The position numbers and the translations under genes are program-made. A model generated the notes under the pieces. That model was given only the letters and a program-made list of their open reading frames with translations. It made no database searches and was not told the origin of the DNA. Source: Phallusia fumigata (lineage: Eukaryota > Chordata > Ascidiacea > Phlebobranchia > Ascidiidae). Taken from it: 23,373 nt of DNA. Every line of letters begins with the position of its first letter. Within the stretch, counting starts at the first letter, position 1. Location of the stretch: assembly GCA_008931825.1 (NCBI GenBank), contig QXVZ01018393.1, forward strand, positions 1-23,373, written 5' to 3'. Positions 1 through 12,500 of this stretch are shown here, one piece after another.

Positions 1-617
1 AGAATGTCATGCACCGATATACGACGGCGTATTCCATATGGAGCAAAGCAAAATCTACTGCGACTCAGGTGCGTTGGACAAGGAATTTTTTGTTTGTTAT
101 CGGTGAAATATTATCCAATTAAATGGGATACTTTTTCGTGCGTGGCTGTTTATTCACCACACGCACAAGACAAATCTAACTTATTATACTTTTACAAGAA
201 AATACCCACGATCGTCATTACAATCATCTAACGTAGGTTTTTGTGTGTCTTAAGATCATAACCGCCTGTTTGCGGTCACGTGCTTTGCTTGCAACAATCT
301 GATTGGTCCTGGCGACAAAGAGCTCAACGCAATTGGCCAGAAGTGGCATGACCGATGTTTCAACTGTCAGGTTTGCACAAAAATAACCAAAAAATTTAAG
401 ACGCACCTTTTACTGCTTGAGTAATATCTCGCAAAATAATTTTAGGATGCTTTTCCCTTGCTGTTTTGGGTAGAAACGTGACAAAAAGCCAACAGTAACC
501 AAATAAAGCAGGAAAATGTTAACTGTAGCTTCAATTTTGCAGAAGTGCCGACGAAATTTGAATGGCAAGCGATTCGTGAGACGCAACAACCTGCCGATGT
601 GTCACAACTGCAAATAA
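1..617 (+). CDS. LIM-domain protein, 3' end only (Enigma/PDLIM-like)
   Basis: Three exons are visible: 1-68 (enters from outside the window), 255-370 and 543-617, ending in TAA. Introns 69-254 and 371-542 are GT-AG and keep phase (1, then 0). The first exon ends a LIM domain (VFHMEQSKIYCDS). The other two encode a complete final LIM finger, with CFAC, then GDKELNAIGQKWHDRCFNC, then a C-R-R-N-L-N-G segment and a closing CHNC, followed by one Lys and the stop. In Enigma-family proteins (PDLIM5, PDLIM7, LDB3) the LIM2-LIM3 linker has the same pattern: a Phe-His-Leu-Glu stretch, Tyr-Cys, then Gly-Asp and Trp-His-Asp-x-Cys-Phe. Those proteins also end soon after the last zinc finger, and they bind actin-associated partners at Z-discs and adhesions. 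The PDZ part would lie upstream of the window. Paxillin-type or other multi-LIM proteins are less likely alternatives. The LIM call is firm; the subfamily is probable. Confidence 0.85.
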
Positions 618-618
618 A
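613..618 (+). terminator. Poly(A) signal AATAAA overlapping the LIM gene stop codon
   Basis: AATAAA starts two bases before the TAA stop (615-617) of the LIM-domain gene and includes it. No other plus-strand AATAAA follows closely, so this is the likely cleavage signal. It would leave a 3' UTR of only some tens of bases. Confidence 0.5.
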
Positions 619-654
619 AACGCTGAATGTCTGTCAGCAAACACTCATCTGACT

Positions 655-660
655 TTTATT
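655..660 (-). terminator. Candidate poly(A) signal for the ninein-like gene
   Basis: The plus-strand text TTTATT reads AATAAA on the minus strand. It is the first such hexamer I find downstream of the ninein-like stop codon at 1158, implying a 3' UTR of roughly 500 bases. It lies about 40 bases from the opposing signal of the LIM gene. Confidence 0.4.
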
Positions 661-1157
661 GGTTGTATTGCTTTAAGAACAACGAGGTAACGAGTTTAAG
701 TTCAACAGAACCTTTCCGGCGGTAAAACGCAACGACGCTATAAATCAGAATGAAAAGCACAGTCCTTGTATATACTTACCCACAGGATAATGTTCATTAT
801 ATATATTTAAGCGACTGCACTTGGTTAAGATACATAATGATGCGCAGCAAAAACAAAAAACAGAAAACAATGTAGAAAAATAACATTGCACTCGAATGGT
901 TGGGAGTGAACCACACAATGTAAAGAGTTGCGAAAATGCATAAATCAGCAGACTGTAATTGAAGGCAAACTGTAGCGGACACGATACATGAAAAAACTAA
1001 TGAAGAACGACATGCAATAGCACAAAGAATATCTTGACAATATCACCAGGCAGACCATTCAAGGGCAGCGCCAGAAAAATAACAGTTGAAGCTTTAAAGA
1101 AGTAAAAAACATCGAAAAACGCACTTGACGTACCTTTTAAGCAAAAAATTAATTAAA
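661..1157 (-). other. Probable 3' UTR of the ninein-like gene
   Basis: No coding exon can be supported here on either strand. The stretch is AT-rich and lies between the ninein-like stop codon and its first downstream AATAAA. A good donor-like sequence (AAAAG, then GTACGT on the minus strand, near 1132) occurs just after the stop, so an additional 3' UTR intron is possible but not demonstrated. Confidence 0.4.
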
Positions 1158-4100
1158 TTACACAAGGCCTGGAGACGAGGCTTCCAGCTCACAGAAAAGA
1201 CTCTGAGAGCGTAAAACTTTTGGAGTCAATTCGTTTTCTGTGACTTCACTCATAGAGGCGTCGGGATCGTTTGATAACTTCCAAACATTAGTTGTGGATC
1301 TTTCGTCCAGCTGTACTGCTCCTGCCGCTTGTGAAGTACTTGGTACGGACGAAGGTGACAAGACATCGGAATCGCGCTTTCCTGGCGTGTTATTCTGCAT
1401 CCTGCGTGAGGTTCGGGTTTGGTCGGGAACCGATGTTGACTTTAGTTGCACTTGGTCGGAAAAATTTGGTTGAAAAATACGACCGGTGTACGCTAATGCA
1501 ACCTGTGTAAAAATATACGGTAAACATAAACTTTGAAATAGTTTTATTAATATGTCAAGGAACTGAATTTGAATAAAAATAGGGTCAACAGAATTACAAT
1601 TCCTAAACTGAAGGTAGTGGGTAAAACAAACTCCTATTTTTTGCATCGCAGTAAATTGTTTTCAATTATTTAAAAACAACTTGCCTTATCGCTGGAGTGC
1701 CATCGCATCTTCATCTGATTTAGATCATTAAACAGTTCGTCGTTTTCGTCTCGTAGTCTGGCCGCGTTTTCCTTGTACTCCAACATCATGTTTTCCAAAC
1801 GGTCGTTTTGTTGCAACTGCCTCTTGCTGCAAGACGCCATTCGGTGGCAAGCAGCTTCAAAGTCCGCGCGCATTTGGTTCTGCATCACAAATGGACTGTT
1901 ATAATATAACCATTCAGCTTTTGTGTAATTTACAAGTTGACACCTAACCACACCGAACAAGCAAAAACATATTTTATTGGACCAAATTTAAATCACGCAA
2001 CTTCTTACCATAGAAACGCCAGCCACGTGTAGTTCCTGTACAGTTTCCTGGTGTTGGAATTCAAGGTATTTATGTTCTTCTATCAGGTTGTGAAGATCGG
2101 ATCGCACAACTCGCTCAAGCTGCGTATCAAATTCACAACATTTTAGTTTTGTGTGTTAGATTGGAAATAACCACGACAAAAAACGAATAAACAATAAGTA
2201 GTTTATTATTTAGGTTGACCAGACTGTCTCGTTATTTTGGATTAGCTTTCACTTGGTTTCTGTATGCCTATAGCTATATATTGGACAATTCGCAATTAAA
2301 GTGATGTGTGCTTATACCTCTTGGAGTTCATCGACTTGACCTTTTAATCTTTTGATCTCTTCGTCCTTACGAAAGTCCGTTTTGCCTTGGACGGAGTTTA
2401 GTTCGATGGTGAGTTGATTTACTTCGTCCTTAATTACAAACAACATATTACTGCTTAAGAGGGATATCGACAACAACCAACAACGGTGTGTTAAATACAT
2501 GCGATCAAAGTAGATCATTTACAACACAGTTTTATGTACCTTATGTTGATTGTCAACATCGTCAAGACGTTTCTGAAAGTTACATTCCATTGCTTCTAGC
2601 CTTTCATCTTGTTCCTGTAACTGTCTGTTCAAGTATTCAACCTTTGATTCAAGTTTTGTCCTCTCGGCGACTTCGTGCTCCCTTTTCGAACGATAATATC
2701 TGTGATGGAAAAACATTGGCAATTAGAAACCGAAAAAATGATTTTTTTGCTGGGTTATGGTTATTTTGGTATTTACTTGATTCCGGATTTGTAAAGGCAG
2801 CAAACCGCCTGGTGGATCATGCTATCCTTCATTTCGGTTTCCATGGCTTCAGACAAGATTTCCACGCTGAAGGAATCGTCTAAAACAAATAAACATTTAA
2901 TTTATGTGTTCAAGCTCGGAAAGTCAATTAGGAGACAAAGTTGACCACGTTGTGTTGCCCTTACCCAAATTAACACCAAGGTCCTTCAAAACCTGGTCGG
3001 GATCTTCAATTCCGTCTTCTTTCCAAATTGAATGCAAATTTTCGACATCAACATATCTGCAAAACAACAAGCAAATTCAAAATTACTTTTCGCATCATTT
3101 CCTGCAACCAACAAAGTATTGTCTTTAGAAATTCACCTTCCGTTCTCGCCTGTGAGAAAATACAATGGTGACTCTTCCACCCTGCGTCTGCTCATTGGAT
3201 GATAATGCGGAAGTGCAACAGTTTTGTTCGAGCGGCGTCGGTTTCGCGAGGTAGTGTGGTTGGTTCTTCTTCTGCGGCGATAGTTGGGAACCCCTTCATA
3301 ACTCCGGACGTCAAATTCGTCAGTTTGACCTTCAAGGGAGAGCCTTCCAGTGGACGGTGTAAAGCTGCTGTAATCTATATGAGATCAAAAAATGTTACGG
3401 TTTTGTTGATCACCGTTGATGTTGAATGAAAAAAAAATAATACAAGTTACGCCCGACATACACAATGTAAATGCTGTTAGTAAATATTTTACTCTTGTTG
3501 TTTCGCATTTTACGGTCTATAACTTTACCTGTATTGGACGGGGATGAACTGTAATACTGCCCGTCGCCGGCTGGCGTGGAAACGAACCCGCTCGTGCGGC
3601 TCTGATTGGCTGATGGCGGCGTCACCTGACAAGCAGTAAGTCCAGCTTTCTGTTTCGGCGTCTGCTGACCATCGACATTGTGCGGAGTGCTATGGACGGA
3701 CGGATGGTCGACAAAATCGTTTACAGAAGGTGTTTGAACAGCGTGGAGCTTGTTTTGCTTGTGGTGCGGTGTGGTGTGAAACGCAACAGTGGCTTCTTTG
3801 TTGGGGACATCATTAAGGTTTTTGCCCTCCACCACCGGCGACGCTGACTCGCCCTCCACGCCAAGAAATGCCGACATTTGACGAGCAAAATCGCTAAAGC
3901 TTATTAAACCATCTCCGTCATTGTCGAGGATGTCAAAAAGTTGCTTGACATCGCCACCGGAGCTGGTCAGGGAAAGGGCATGGTAGAGGGATTGCAACTG
4001 AGCAATGTCGATATTTTTCTCCAAATCACCAATTACTTGCTGCCAAATTGCGCCTAGCGCTTCTTGTGCTTCGGCGCTGCTTGATTGGTTGACGGGGTTG

Positions 4101-6731
4101 TTGTCATTTGAACTCGTGTCGTCCATTGGCACTGGGTCCATATCTGGGTTTGTCCTGTACCATTTATGACAAATTATTTGACTGTACCATTCTGGCAAAC
4201 CGAAATCACTATGTAGCCATGAGAAATTTGAAAGTCAGCAGTCATGTGTAAAACAACATCGGAGCAGCATTCTTGAGTTGGTACAATATATTGTATCATA
4301 CAAGTAGCGATTTTTACAAGCAAATTAAACGTACGATTTGTCATACTTGACCAAGAGCTTAAATTAGCATCAACAACCAACTTACCAGTCAGCACCATCA
4401 CCCTCCCCAACGAACTCTTCAACCGTGACCCTCGAAGAGGAGGTCACTGGAGTGGAACGCAAAGTGGCTACGTCATCATCGCGTAAATCCAATCGATCGA
4501 CGACGGGTTGTCGTGGGCTGTTCATATCGTACCTGTGCAAAGTAAACACGAAATTTGAAGCGTGGCCGTTGTCAAGGCGAAGCCAAGGCTGTGACTTTGT
4601 AAATATTGTCGTGTTTGCCAACGTATAAATGATTATCATTGAACCGTAATGACACAATGGGTTATCATGAGCGCTGGAATTTCGCTGAATAGGACCTGCT
4701 GCATAGTATACACTAAATCCATCTTATTCGGTCAAACATATTCGACGGGTCAATGAAGTCTGTGCATTTTAAGCACCGACTATATGACATTTCCCACACA
4801 ACTGTGAGCCGCAACATTCGACACACTAAACAAGTCGTAAATCGTTGACCGCAACATCACACAAGACTTTAATTGCTGTCACTACGTGTAAATCCGCCAG
4901 CAGACCACCAATTTAATGGGGTTGTTGCTATCCAAGCACACAGAACAAACACTACGTACCGGTGTTGCTTCCTGCTCAACAATTCCGTATCCGGCAAAGT
5001 CCGGCGCCCGTATTTGCGTTGCTTGTGCGCGCTGTGCGACTTCCTTGCAGAATGCTTCGAGTCGGGTGGAGGACGACTGTCGTCCTTCGTTTTAATATCG
5101 CTTGTCCGATGAAAATCGATTACCAGCCAATCGGGTTCTTCAACGTGCTCACCAAAGCCCTTGTCCGCCTTCGATTTTGTCTTGTAACTTTCGCATGTGA
5201 TTTGTTCTTGGTCCCCGACCTCGTTCCCATTCATATCATTGTCATGACGATCAGTCGTTTCGGTACTGCTCGATTTTCCGGTTGCGCTGCCGCCTTTATT
5301 AGGTGGTAGTGTTCCTGCTAGCAACTGCAGTAAGCCCTCGCGGAAACGGTCGTAGGAAAGTAACGTACTTGACTGAAAGAGGTATTCGTACAGCAACACG
5401 TACTCATTCTGCGTAAAAAGGGTCGATTAGCAATCAGCCACATGACACAGCTTACGGCATTTGCGCACCCATGGCAATAGTACACCCCCATTTACGCGAG
5501 AGTTGTAATACGGATTACGTGACCGTTAATTAAACGAATTTGACCCGTTGATAATAATTTCTACCTTTGTGATGTTTTGACGTCACAAATGTAACGCCTC
5601 GACTACTGTTCGACAAGGTTTCAAGTGTTAGCGTCAAATGGATATTGCGACGTCACAGCATGAGACTTTTGCACAGTGTTCAAGCAACGTACCCTATTGA
5701 ACACTGCAGATAAATGTTCACTACACGACTTACATGTATGTACAAAAGAAAAGCTAATTAAACGATAATTGTCGCACGGTTTTGTACATGATCGTTTTAC
5801 CGTGCGCAAGTGTTTCAGCGCTAACCTGTCAATCACGGGAGGTGACAACCACACACGGGGGGAGCGGCAGCTGTTGCCGTTGCCAAGCGAGTCGGACCAA
5901 GTTTTTCGCAACACGGCTTCGGTGAAGTGCCAATCGATATCGGCACTCGGGTGAGACTTTTTGTTTCATATCAAAATCGTGGCTCGCCTCTTGTTGCCAT
6001 GTACCACAGCAAGCTACTTTGTACCCTCGGAATTCCAGCACAACAACATGGGCCCCGGCAAATAACAAACTCACACCTAATTATGGCAACAGCAGCAAGT
6101 TTCCATTGGTGCCCACAAACGATTACAGTGTTTGCATTTAATTTCGAACAGATCGGGTTAATTAAATTCTGTTTTACAAGGTGGCTTAGCGTAATCGGAT
6201 TTCCACGCCATCCCTCGTTAGGAAACAAGCAAATGGTCATTTTGGACAGCCCACGAGTAAGTATGTGGAATGTAAGTGGCGCGTTGTGCGAGCAACACAA
6301 GCGAATAACACTTCATATAAATACGCCGTTTTAGTTGCGACTTTGACGCCAGCGGAACTATCGTCGTCCACATATCAACTGCTATACATATACAGGACAC
6401 TCCAAAATAGACTTGAAACTATTTGATGGAACGCACATGTTTAAACAGCGTTATGTACGTTTCCCGGCCAACGTGGCGGTTGATGTTTGCGTAAATATAC
6501 GTGGGTTTGGCCCATTGAATTACCACACACGAACTTTGACATTTAACTACATCTGAACAAAATCTAAACATAAATTGACCAAGAGACAAGAAAATACAGT
6601 AAACTTACTTCAAGAGAAAGCTGGGCACATAAGTCCTCGAACTCTGTAGTTGAGATAAGTCCAGAACCTGTGGTGTCACAGGAATCGAATATAGATCGTA
6701 ACAAAGTATCGTAATCCGGGTTGCCTTCCAT
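1158..6731 (-). CDS. NIN/NINL: Ninein / ninein-like protein, complete, 12 exons
   Basis: Exons in transcript order: 6731-6609, 5408-4960, 4532-4386, 4154-3529, 3374-3137, 3056-2965, 2879-2777, 2699-2540, 2428-2318, 2119-2009, 1879-1685, 1502-1158. They total 2700 bases (899 residues plus stop) and phase is kept throughout. Ninein and NINL anchor microtubule minus ends at centrioles and act as dynein-dynactin adaptors. Visible features: an N-terminal EF-hand with loop DTTGSGLISTTE (about 19-30), the family motif KYGRRTLP in exon 2, a second canonical EF-hand loop DNDGDGLISFSD (about 317-328), the conserved segment LHSIWKEDGIEDPDQVL (exon 6) and coiled coils at about 585-785. The start is the first ATG (AAAATGG context) and precedes the EF-hand by the length usual in the family. 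The protein is short compared with vertebrate ninein (about 2000 residues) and NINL (about 1400); its tail is Ser/Thr-rich and ends LRSQSLFCELEASSPGLV. Intron 11 uses a GC donor. Exon borders were placed by eye. Confidence 0.9.
1503..1684 (-). other. GC-AG intron (intron 11 of the ninein-like gene)
   Basis: On the minus strand exon 11 ends AAG and the intron begins GCAAGT, the strict consensus of the rare GC-AG class. It ends TTTTTACACAG. Reading through the intron meets a stop codon within five codons, whereas splicing joins SSDK to VALAYTG in phase 0. Confidence 0.75.
5409..6608 (-). other. Intron 1 of the ninein-like gene
   Basis: This 1.2 kb intron starts with GTAAGT after Glu41 and ends CGCAG before Asn42. 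Open frames here on both strands lack family motifs and splice-consistent partners. I see no RNA gene or repeat. Confidence 0.7.
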
Positions 6732-9520
6732 TTTGATTGTACTCCACCACTGTAAATCCCACTCGCGAGCTTGTGACTTTTCGGCTGTCAGCACGCAACA
6801 AATACTGACAGCAGACTTTTTTCAGTGCGAAAAAGTGTGAAGAAAGTGAAGCCTTTACCGCAGTTCGCCACTAAGCCAGTCTCAGCAAGATATTCTATTG
6901 TTACGTATGTCACGCAGTTCTGTGGTGTAACAGAGCAAATACGGTTATTCGCGAAACGCAGCGAGAGGCGTATTGTGGTGGGCGCTGCGATAAGCCACAA
7001 GTTTCGCACAGGTGACTGCGCAATAAACGCCGGCCGTGTTTTCATACATCGCTGTACAAACACTCCGGGCCTTGCTACAATACGTACATGTTTAATGTAA
7101 AAATTCACCTATTTCTTTCCTTGCTATTTTGCGAGTCGATACGTTCGTTTCGCGCTACGTCATGCTTTTAAACTAAATTCCCAGTCTGAACAACTCTGAC
7201 TGTGAACAACATTACTATCGGTTGAACTACACGTTATCCAATGCAACTTTGGGTCTACGGCACCACTGGATTTTACTGCCTTATGCTGTGCGATAGTACA
7301 CAATGTCCATGATATTAAACTTCATCACTGAACTTATACTGTGTTGCTCGACTGCGTCTAAACAGAAGTAAAAAGGCATTCCGTTGCAGTTCAAACGGCC
7401 GTCCCGGCCAATCGTATTCGCACTGCTGATAGTGACGCAGACACGAAAGCGCGGATTTATTGATTGATCCCTCACGCTCGACCCCTACTCGCCACTAACA
7501 GGTTTGTTGTGCTGATTCGAGCAGACTTCAATTAATTGCGACGCAAAGAGTGGTGGTTCACCCCTCGATCTGAAAAGCGCCGCGTCACAGCGATAGGAGA
7601 TAAGCCTCCTGACCGAAGAGTGGGAAAAAAAAAGTTTTCAAGATGTTTGCGCCAAGTCGGGATTATCTCACACGGGCCAATGAAGAAGAGACTTATGTAT
7701 TCAAATGCGGTAACAGGGAAGCACTTGACCGAGAGGACAACTGTTTTAGTTTAAAAACACAAATTAGTCATCGCCTAAAGCAATTCTTTGTATTTTCCTG
7801 TACAAAAGCCCAAAGAAGAACTGTTGAACTACCTCACAAACCTGAATCGCATTGTACTTCACCAACTCCTTCTCTTAATGTGTAGTAGGTTTGACATTGA
7901 CGAGGGGTGGCATGCAGTGTAGGTAATTATTAACTATGTATCTAGCGAAACCGAAGGCAACCATCGTGACGTTCATCGACAGTTTATTGTTCCTATTTTA
8001 AAACAGAACTTGCACATTTCATTCGAATGGAAATACATTTTATTCTGTATAATTTGAACTTAGCCAGAAAAATAAGGCTACAGAACCTAAAGCACCATTT
8101 AGGCCATATAGAGCCACGTAACTGTAAAGCTAACCTTGTCAACGTTTTTCTGTACTAAATACCAGGTTCTTTACCTTTTTATAACATTTCGCACTAGAAA
8201 TGTAACTTACCTTTACACCGAAACCGTTAGTGTTTTATCAGAAAATAACTTTGCCTTGATAAATCAACGATGCGCGTATTTACAAACTTCAATAGCTTTT
8301 CATGTGTCCCTCGAACCGCGTATTTACAAACTTCAATAGCTTTTCATGTGTCCCTCGAACCGCGTAATTTGAAAACCTTACAAACTAATTAAGGGTTGGG
8401 CTTTGAACGGCTCCGCGTACGACGATGTCCCTATGTTTACATCCAATCTGTACAGTTGACGAAACAAATCAATACATTGAATCCACCAATCCAGCTATTA
8501 GGTACCTCGTCACCACTTAACGAAAATAACACCTTGACGCGATGATTTGTAAACGTCGGAGTAAGCTTACTGTGACATCAGTCTTACTGGTTTAATCAGC
8601 CTCAGTTTATGCAACCCAACATATCGTGACGCAATACATCCAATGAGAAAACGATTTGGGTTCAGTTTTAATTATCAGTGAAGTTAAAGTGAAGTCCATG
8701 ACTTGAACTGTCTTCAGTCACTACTTCATTTCGAAATATCACAAAAAAACAGTACAACAATACCGACAGCCTTTTGACAAATAGAACAGAGCTAGAGTAA
8801 CTGTTGTTCAGCGATACATAATGAAAGGCTTTATAAAACTTACATGTACACCTCATGAACCTTTTTTGCAAACTCTTAGTGGATACTACCGTTATATTGG
8901 AAATGTCTCTGTACGTGACTGCGACCACTGTTCTTCAACACAAAAGGTAAAATGTTTGTTTGGTCGAGCTTTACCGCACCATACACAAAAAGCGTGTATT
9001 TGCACTTTGGTTGCAGTGCTTTGCAAGGTAAACTGCAAACAACAGACATCAATTATTTACACGTTAAGAGCCTTTACAATGGACGAGTTGCCCCATACAA
9101 CCCTGAGCACAAAACACTTCTAGCCGACCGGTTTATTGATTGTATTGCACTTCTGCAACCGAGTACTTAATCCCTTGCCAAAGAAAGAGTTTGTCCCCGT
9201 ATTTAGATACCAGGTAAAAATGCTTGTGACAATCTTGTCAATTATGAGCTGGCTCTGTTTGTCTGAGTATAAACCACAATTCGCAGCAACTGTTATGTCA
9301 CAAAGGTCTAAACAAAACAAAAACTATTTCAATTAAAACCACTTCCAATAAATCATCCTGCAACTGCGTCAACGTGTACATAAATACGGTTATTTCTTCT
9401 GTGTGACCGCTTGTTGATACAGCAGGTTTTGTACTCGCGAGGCAGGTATACGTTTGTAAACTTGGAATATATAGTACAAAGTTGACCATCAAGAAACTTG
9501 CTCTATGCTGAAACACAAAC
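6732..9520. other. Intergenic region between divergently transcribed genes
   Basis: This 2.8 kb stretch separates the start codons of the ninein-like gene (minus) and the unrecognised coiled-coil gene (plus), so it should contain both promoters and 5' UTRs. No coding exon could be supported. The best remaining open frame, 7643-7885 (+), begins MFAPSRDYLTRANEEET but has no recognised motif. The only structure I see is the tandem duplication at 8273-8366. Confidence 0.5.
8273..8366. repeat. Tandem duplication, 44-base unit
   Basis: The units 8273-8316 and 8317-8360 are identical except at the unit edge, and the first six bases (CGCGTA) of a third copy follow. Each unit begins CGCGTATTTACAAAC and ends CCCTCGAAC. 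It lies in intergenic DNA. Confidence 0.9.
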
Positions 9521-12500
9521 ATGGGATCAAGCAGCAACTTTCCGCCTATCTTTTGTCAAGCACCATCAGGCAGATATGCACCTGTCAAACAACTGCCTAG
9601 AATGGAACGACCAACACAACCTTGTCAAACCCTGACTGGCAATGAAGTACGTAGTCAGTTCGTCCCTATAAACGCCAAAGCAGCTCAAGGCGTCGTTCAA
9701 TATCGCGTCCACCCGTGGCGGTCGCTCTGCCCTCCGGCAGCCTTCAATCAACAAGCTTGCTGTCAACTAGGTTCACCAGCGGCTCCACAGCCGCCGCCAA
9801 TGCAAAAACCAGAGACTATAAATAAGCAAGATGTGGCGCCAGTGTGCCCACCAGTCGTGGTGACATCAGCTTGCCATGGCAGGTAAGATGGTTTTTCAAT
9901 TCGAGTAGCTGTTGAGGTCTTAATTGTGATGTAAGAACAAAATGACTTTTCTATTTTAGCATTTTTATAACGTTTTCGGTGCTAAAATTCCATTTTTTAA
10001 ATACAAATGATCGTTTCAAAAGCCGACAGCACCAAAAATTTTTGAAATCAGGCCGACATCGGAGACAGTCAACGAGTACGAAGATTTACGAGAAACGGTC
10101 GCCAGGCAGCGAAAGCTAATCGAAAAGTTAGTAACTGCCCTAGTAAACGATCGTCACGGAGCGAAAAACGAACAAACCGAAAAATACGAGACGTTGTTTG
10201 CTGATGTACACAAGTTATTAAAGTTGAAACAGACGCCTGGGTTAAAAAAGAAGCATAAACGTCCCGCGTATTTTGGAAGAAATCAAGACTCTGATCGTAG
10301 ATCGAGATTTAGGAGAAAGCGCATGAGATCGTCTCCCCAAGAGAGAAAAGTAAGCTGCCTATGGTAATGACTGTTGCAACCCTCCTTAACTGGAAAAAAA
10401 TCGTATTTTGCAGCGTTTAAAACGGATTTGTCACTCCAGAAGATACTCATCTTCGCCTAAGGAAGTTTTAAAAGACCACAGAATTTCGCCAAACAACACC
10501 CGTACCTCTGAAAACAGACAGGTATGTTCTATTTTATCAAGGTCGGTTAATGACCAACTAGCATGGCATATTGTTAAACTCCAGAGCCCTGCTGATCTGT
10601 CGTCAAGTTCCGACGACGAGTTAAAGTCACTCCGCAAGAGGGCGCTGTCACTCGTGCAACCAGGTGGCGACAGTCGTTTGTTTAGGTAAGTGCGACACGG
10701 GTATGTGGAAAAAACAAAACAAATTATCTTATCCATGATTATGCGACTTTTGAATATCTAGTCTACGTCGGGAATTAACTCGCCAACTTGCATCTCTTGA
10801 AAGCGATTTACGTCAAGAAGCAACAGAAGGGAGGGAGAAAACGATTTATCCAGCATCACCCGAAGGAACCTGTAAGAAATGTTTCCTGTACACACTGAAA
10901 AAACGGTTTTGTCCGAAATACACATTGTCATTGTCCGCTATCACCATAGGAGGTCCAAACTGGGGCGACATTGCAAATATTTCTGACCTGCTGGTCATAA
11001 AATAGTCAAACCTGCGACAGCAGCTGTCGTTTGCTCAGTTGGATGGGCTTCGTGGCGTTGCTTGCCAAAAGTCCTATCACTGACACTTGTGTTTGCAGTA
11101 CAAGACAGAAAAATGCTTGACCATTGGCGTTTGTTTTGAATTAGGTGTTTTTTCAGGTGACAGCGATTGGCGACCCTCATGGCCATCACGATCCTGCCCT
11201 TCAGCGAGCACATCTACTACAGATAGCTCGTGGAGTAATAATTCATCATTTGTACCAAGTACGACCGTTAGACGAAGGCGAAAGTTAGCTCCCAGGGTAA
11301 TATCTGCTATTGGTCAATGTGGATTTACGTTATAACTGTCCCAATTCTTACATATAGATGCGCAGAGTTGGACCGCGGGTCCGTCATTATACAAGAGCAC
11401 GAAGGAGCGGAAAGTAAGAAAGTTCGTTTAAACTTATTACGTTTCTTAACTGTTTTTTTCTTACAGAGGGAGTCTGACGCGTAAGTCATCAGACGCCGCG
11501 TTGAGAAAAATTGATGCCTTGTCCCGTCATCAGAATAGTGACGACGCTGGCGAAGGTATTCCGAAACGTTTTTAGTTACCTAAGCGTAACAAGTGATAAA
11601 CATTAATTGTACCAAAGAAAATTGTTGTACAGTTTGTTTGTTTCTGTCATCATAACATGTTTTATTACGTGTTTTTTTTTCATGAAAACAGAGTCTACTG
11701 TCGAACGACAGACATTGATAAAAATTCGTGAAACTCGGAACTTGTGGGAACGTATGATGACGCAAAACAACTCATTTCTGCAGTCCAAAAAGTTGAAGCA
11801 TTACAGGTAAATTACTTTGAAATTCGACAATGTTCCGAAACCATATCATGTACAGATCGAACCAAACTGTCCATTGCAGAAAGGTTATTGGTGGCCAGCA
11901 CGAAAACGAGTCGCACAAAATCAAACATTCCTGTGAATCGTGTGTTGCCAGCGAGGATAGCGAAATTATCAAAATCAATACAGGTAAAAATATAATGTAT
12001 TCAGCTAGGATGTTCCAAAATGAATTAAAGTAATGTACATATTATTTTTTAAATTCAGGTTCTTCAATTTTGACAGCTGAAATACTAAATCGCAGTTTGA
12101 ATTGCTCTGACCATGTAGGTATCAAATTGTACAAAAACATTGTCGTTGCAAAATGATTCTTTCTTATAGTCAGGTGTGCCGTATACCATTTCGCGATTTT
12201 TGACTGAAAAATTGGACGAGCAGATTCGCAACGACACCAACGATGTCATACTGAAACCCAGCAGGACACCAGTAAAAATCAAGACTCAACTTGACCATGC
12301 ACGACAAAATCAGAACAGTGTGACCGCCGACAAGCATGAAAATATCCAATCCCCACCAAACAGGTATAAAATGCGCTTGTAAACTTAATATTTTTGTTTG
12401 TTTTAAATGCAATATTTTCTACAGATCAGACAATTCAATCTCGGACAATCCAAGAGAAGCATCTGATTCTGACATATTTCGTAAGTTGTTTCACGGTACA

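Noticed and set aside
4-231. 75-codon plus-strand open frame at the window start
   Set aside because: Out of frame with the LIM exon and runs through its donor and intron.
2488-2883. 131-codon plus-strand open frame
   Set aside because: It lies antisense to ninein-like exons 7-9 and has no motif; a shadow of coding composition. The same holds for plus frames at 4425-4628, 4873-5112 and 4962-5309.
7536-7885. Two overlapping plus-strand open frames, one starting MFAPSRDYLTRANEEET
   Set aside because: No recognised motif, no clear splice partner toward 9521, and an in-frame TGA just before the 9521 start. It could be an orphan exon, but nothing supports it.
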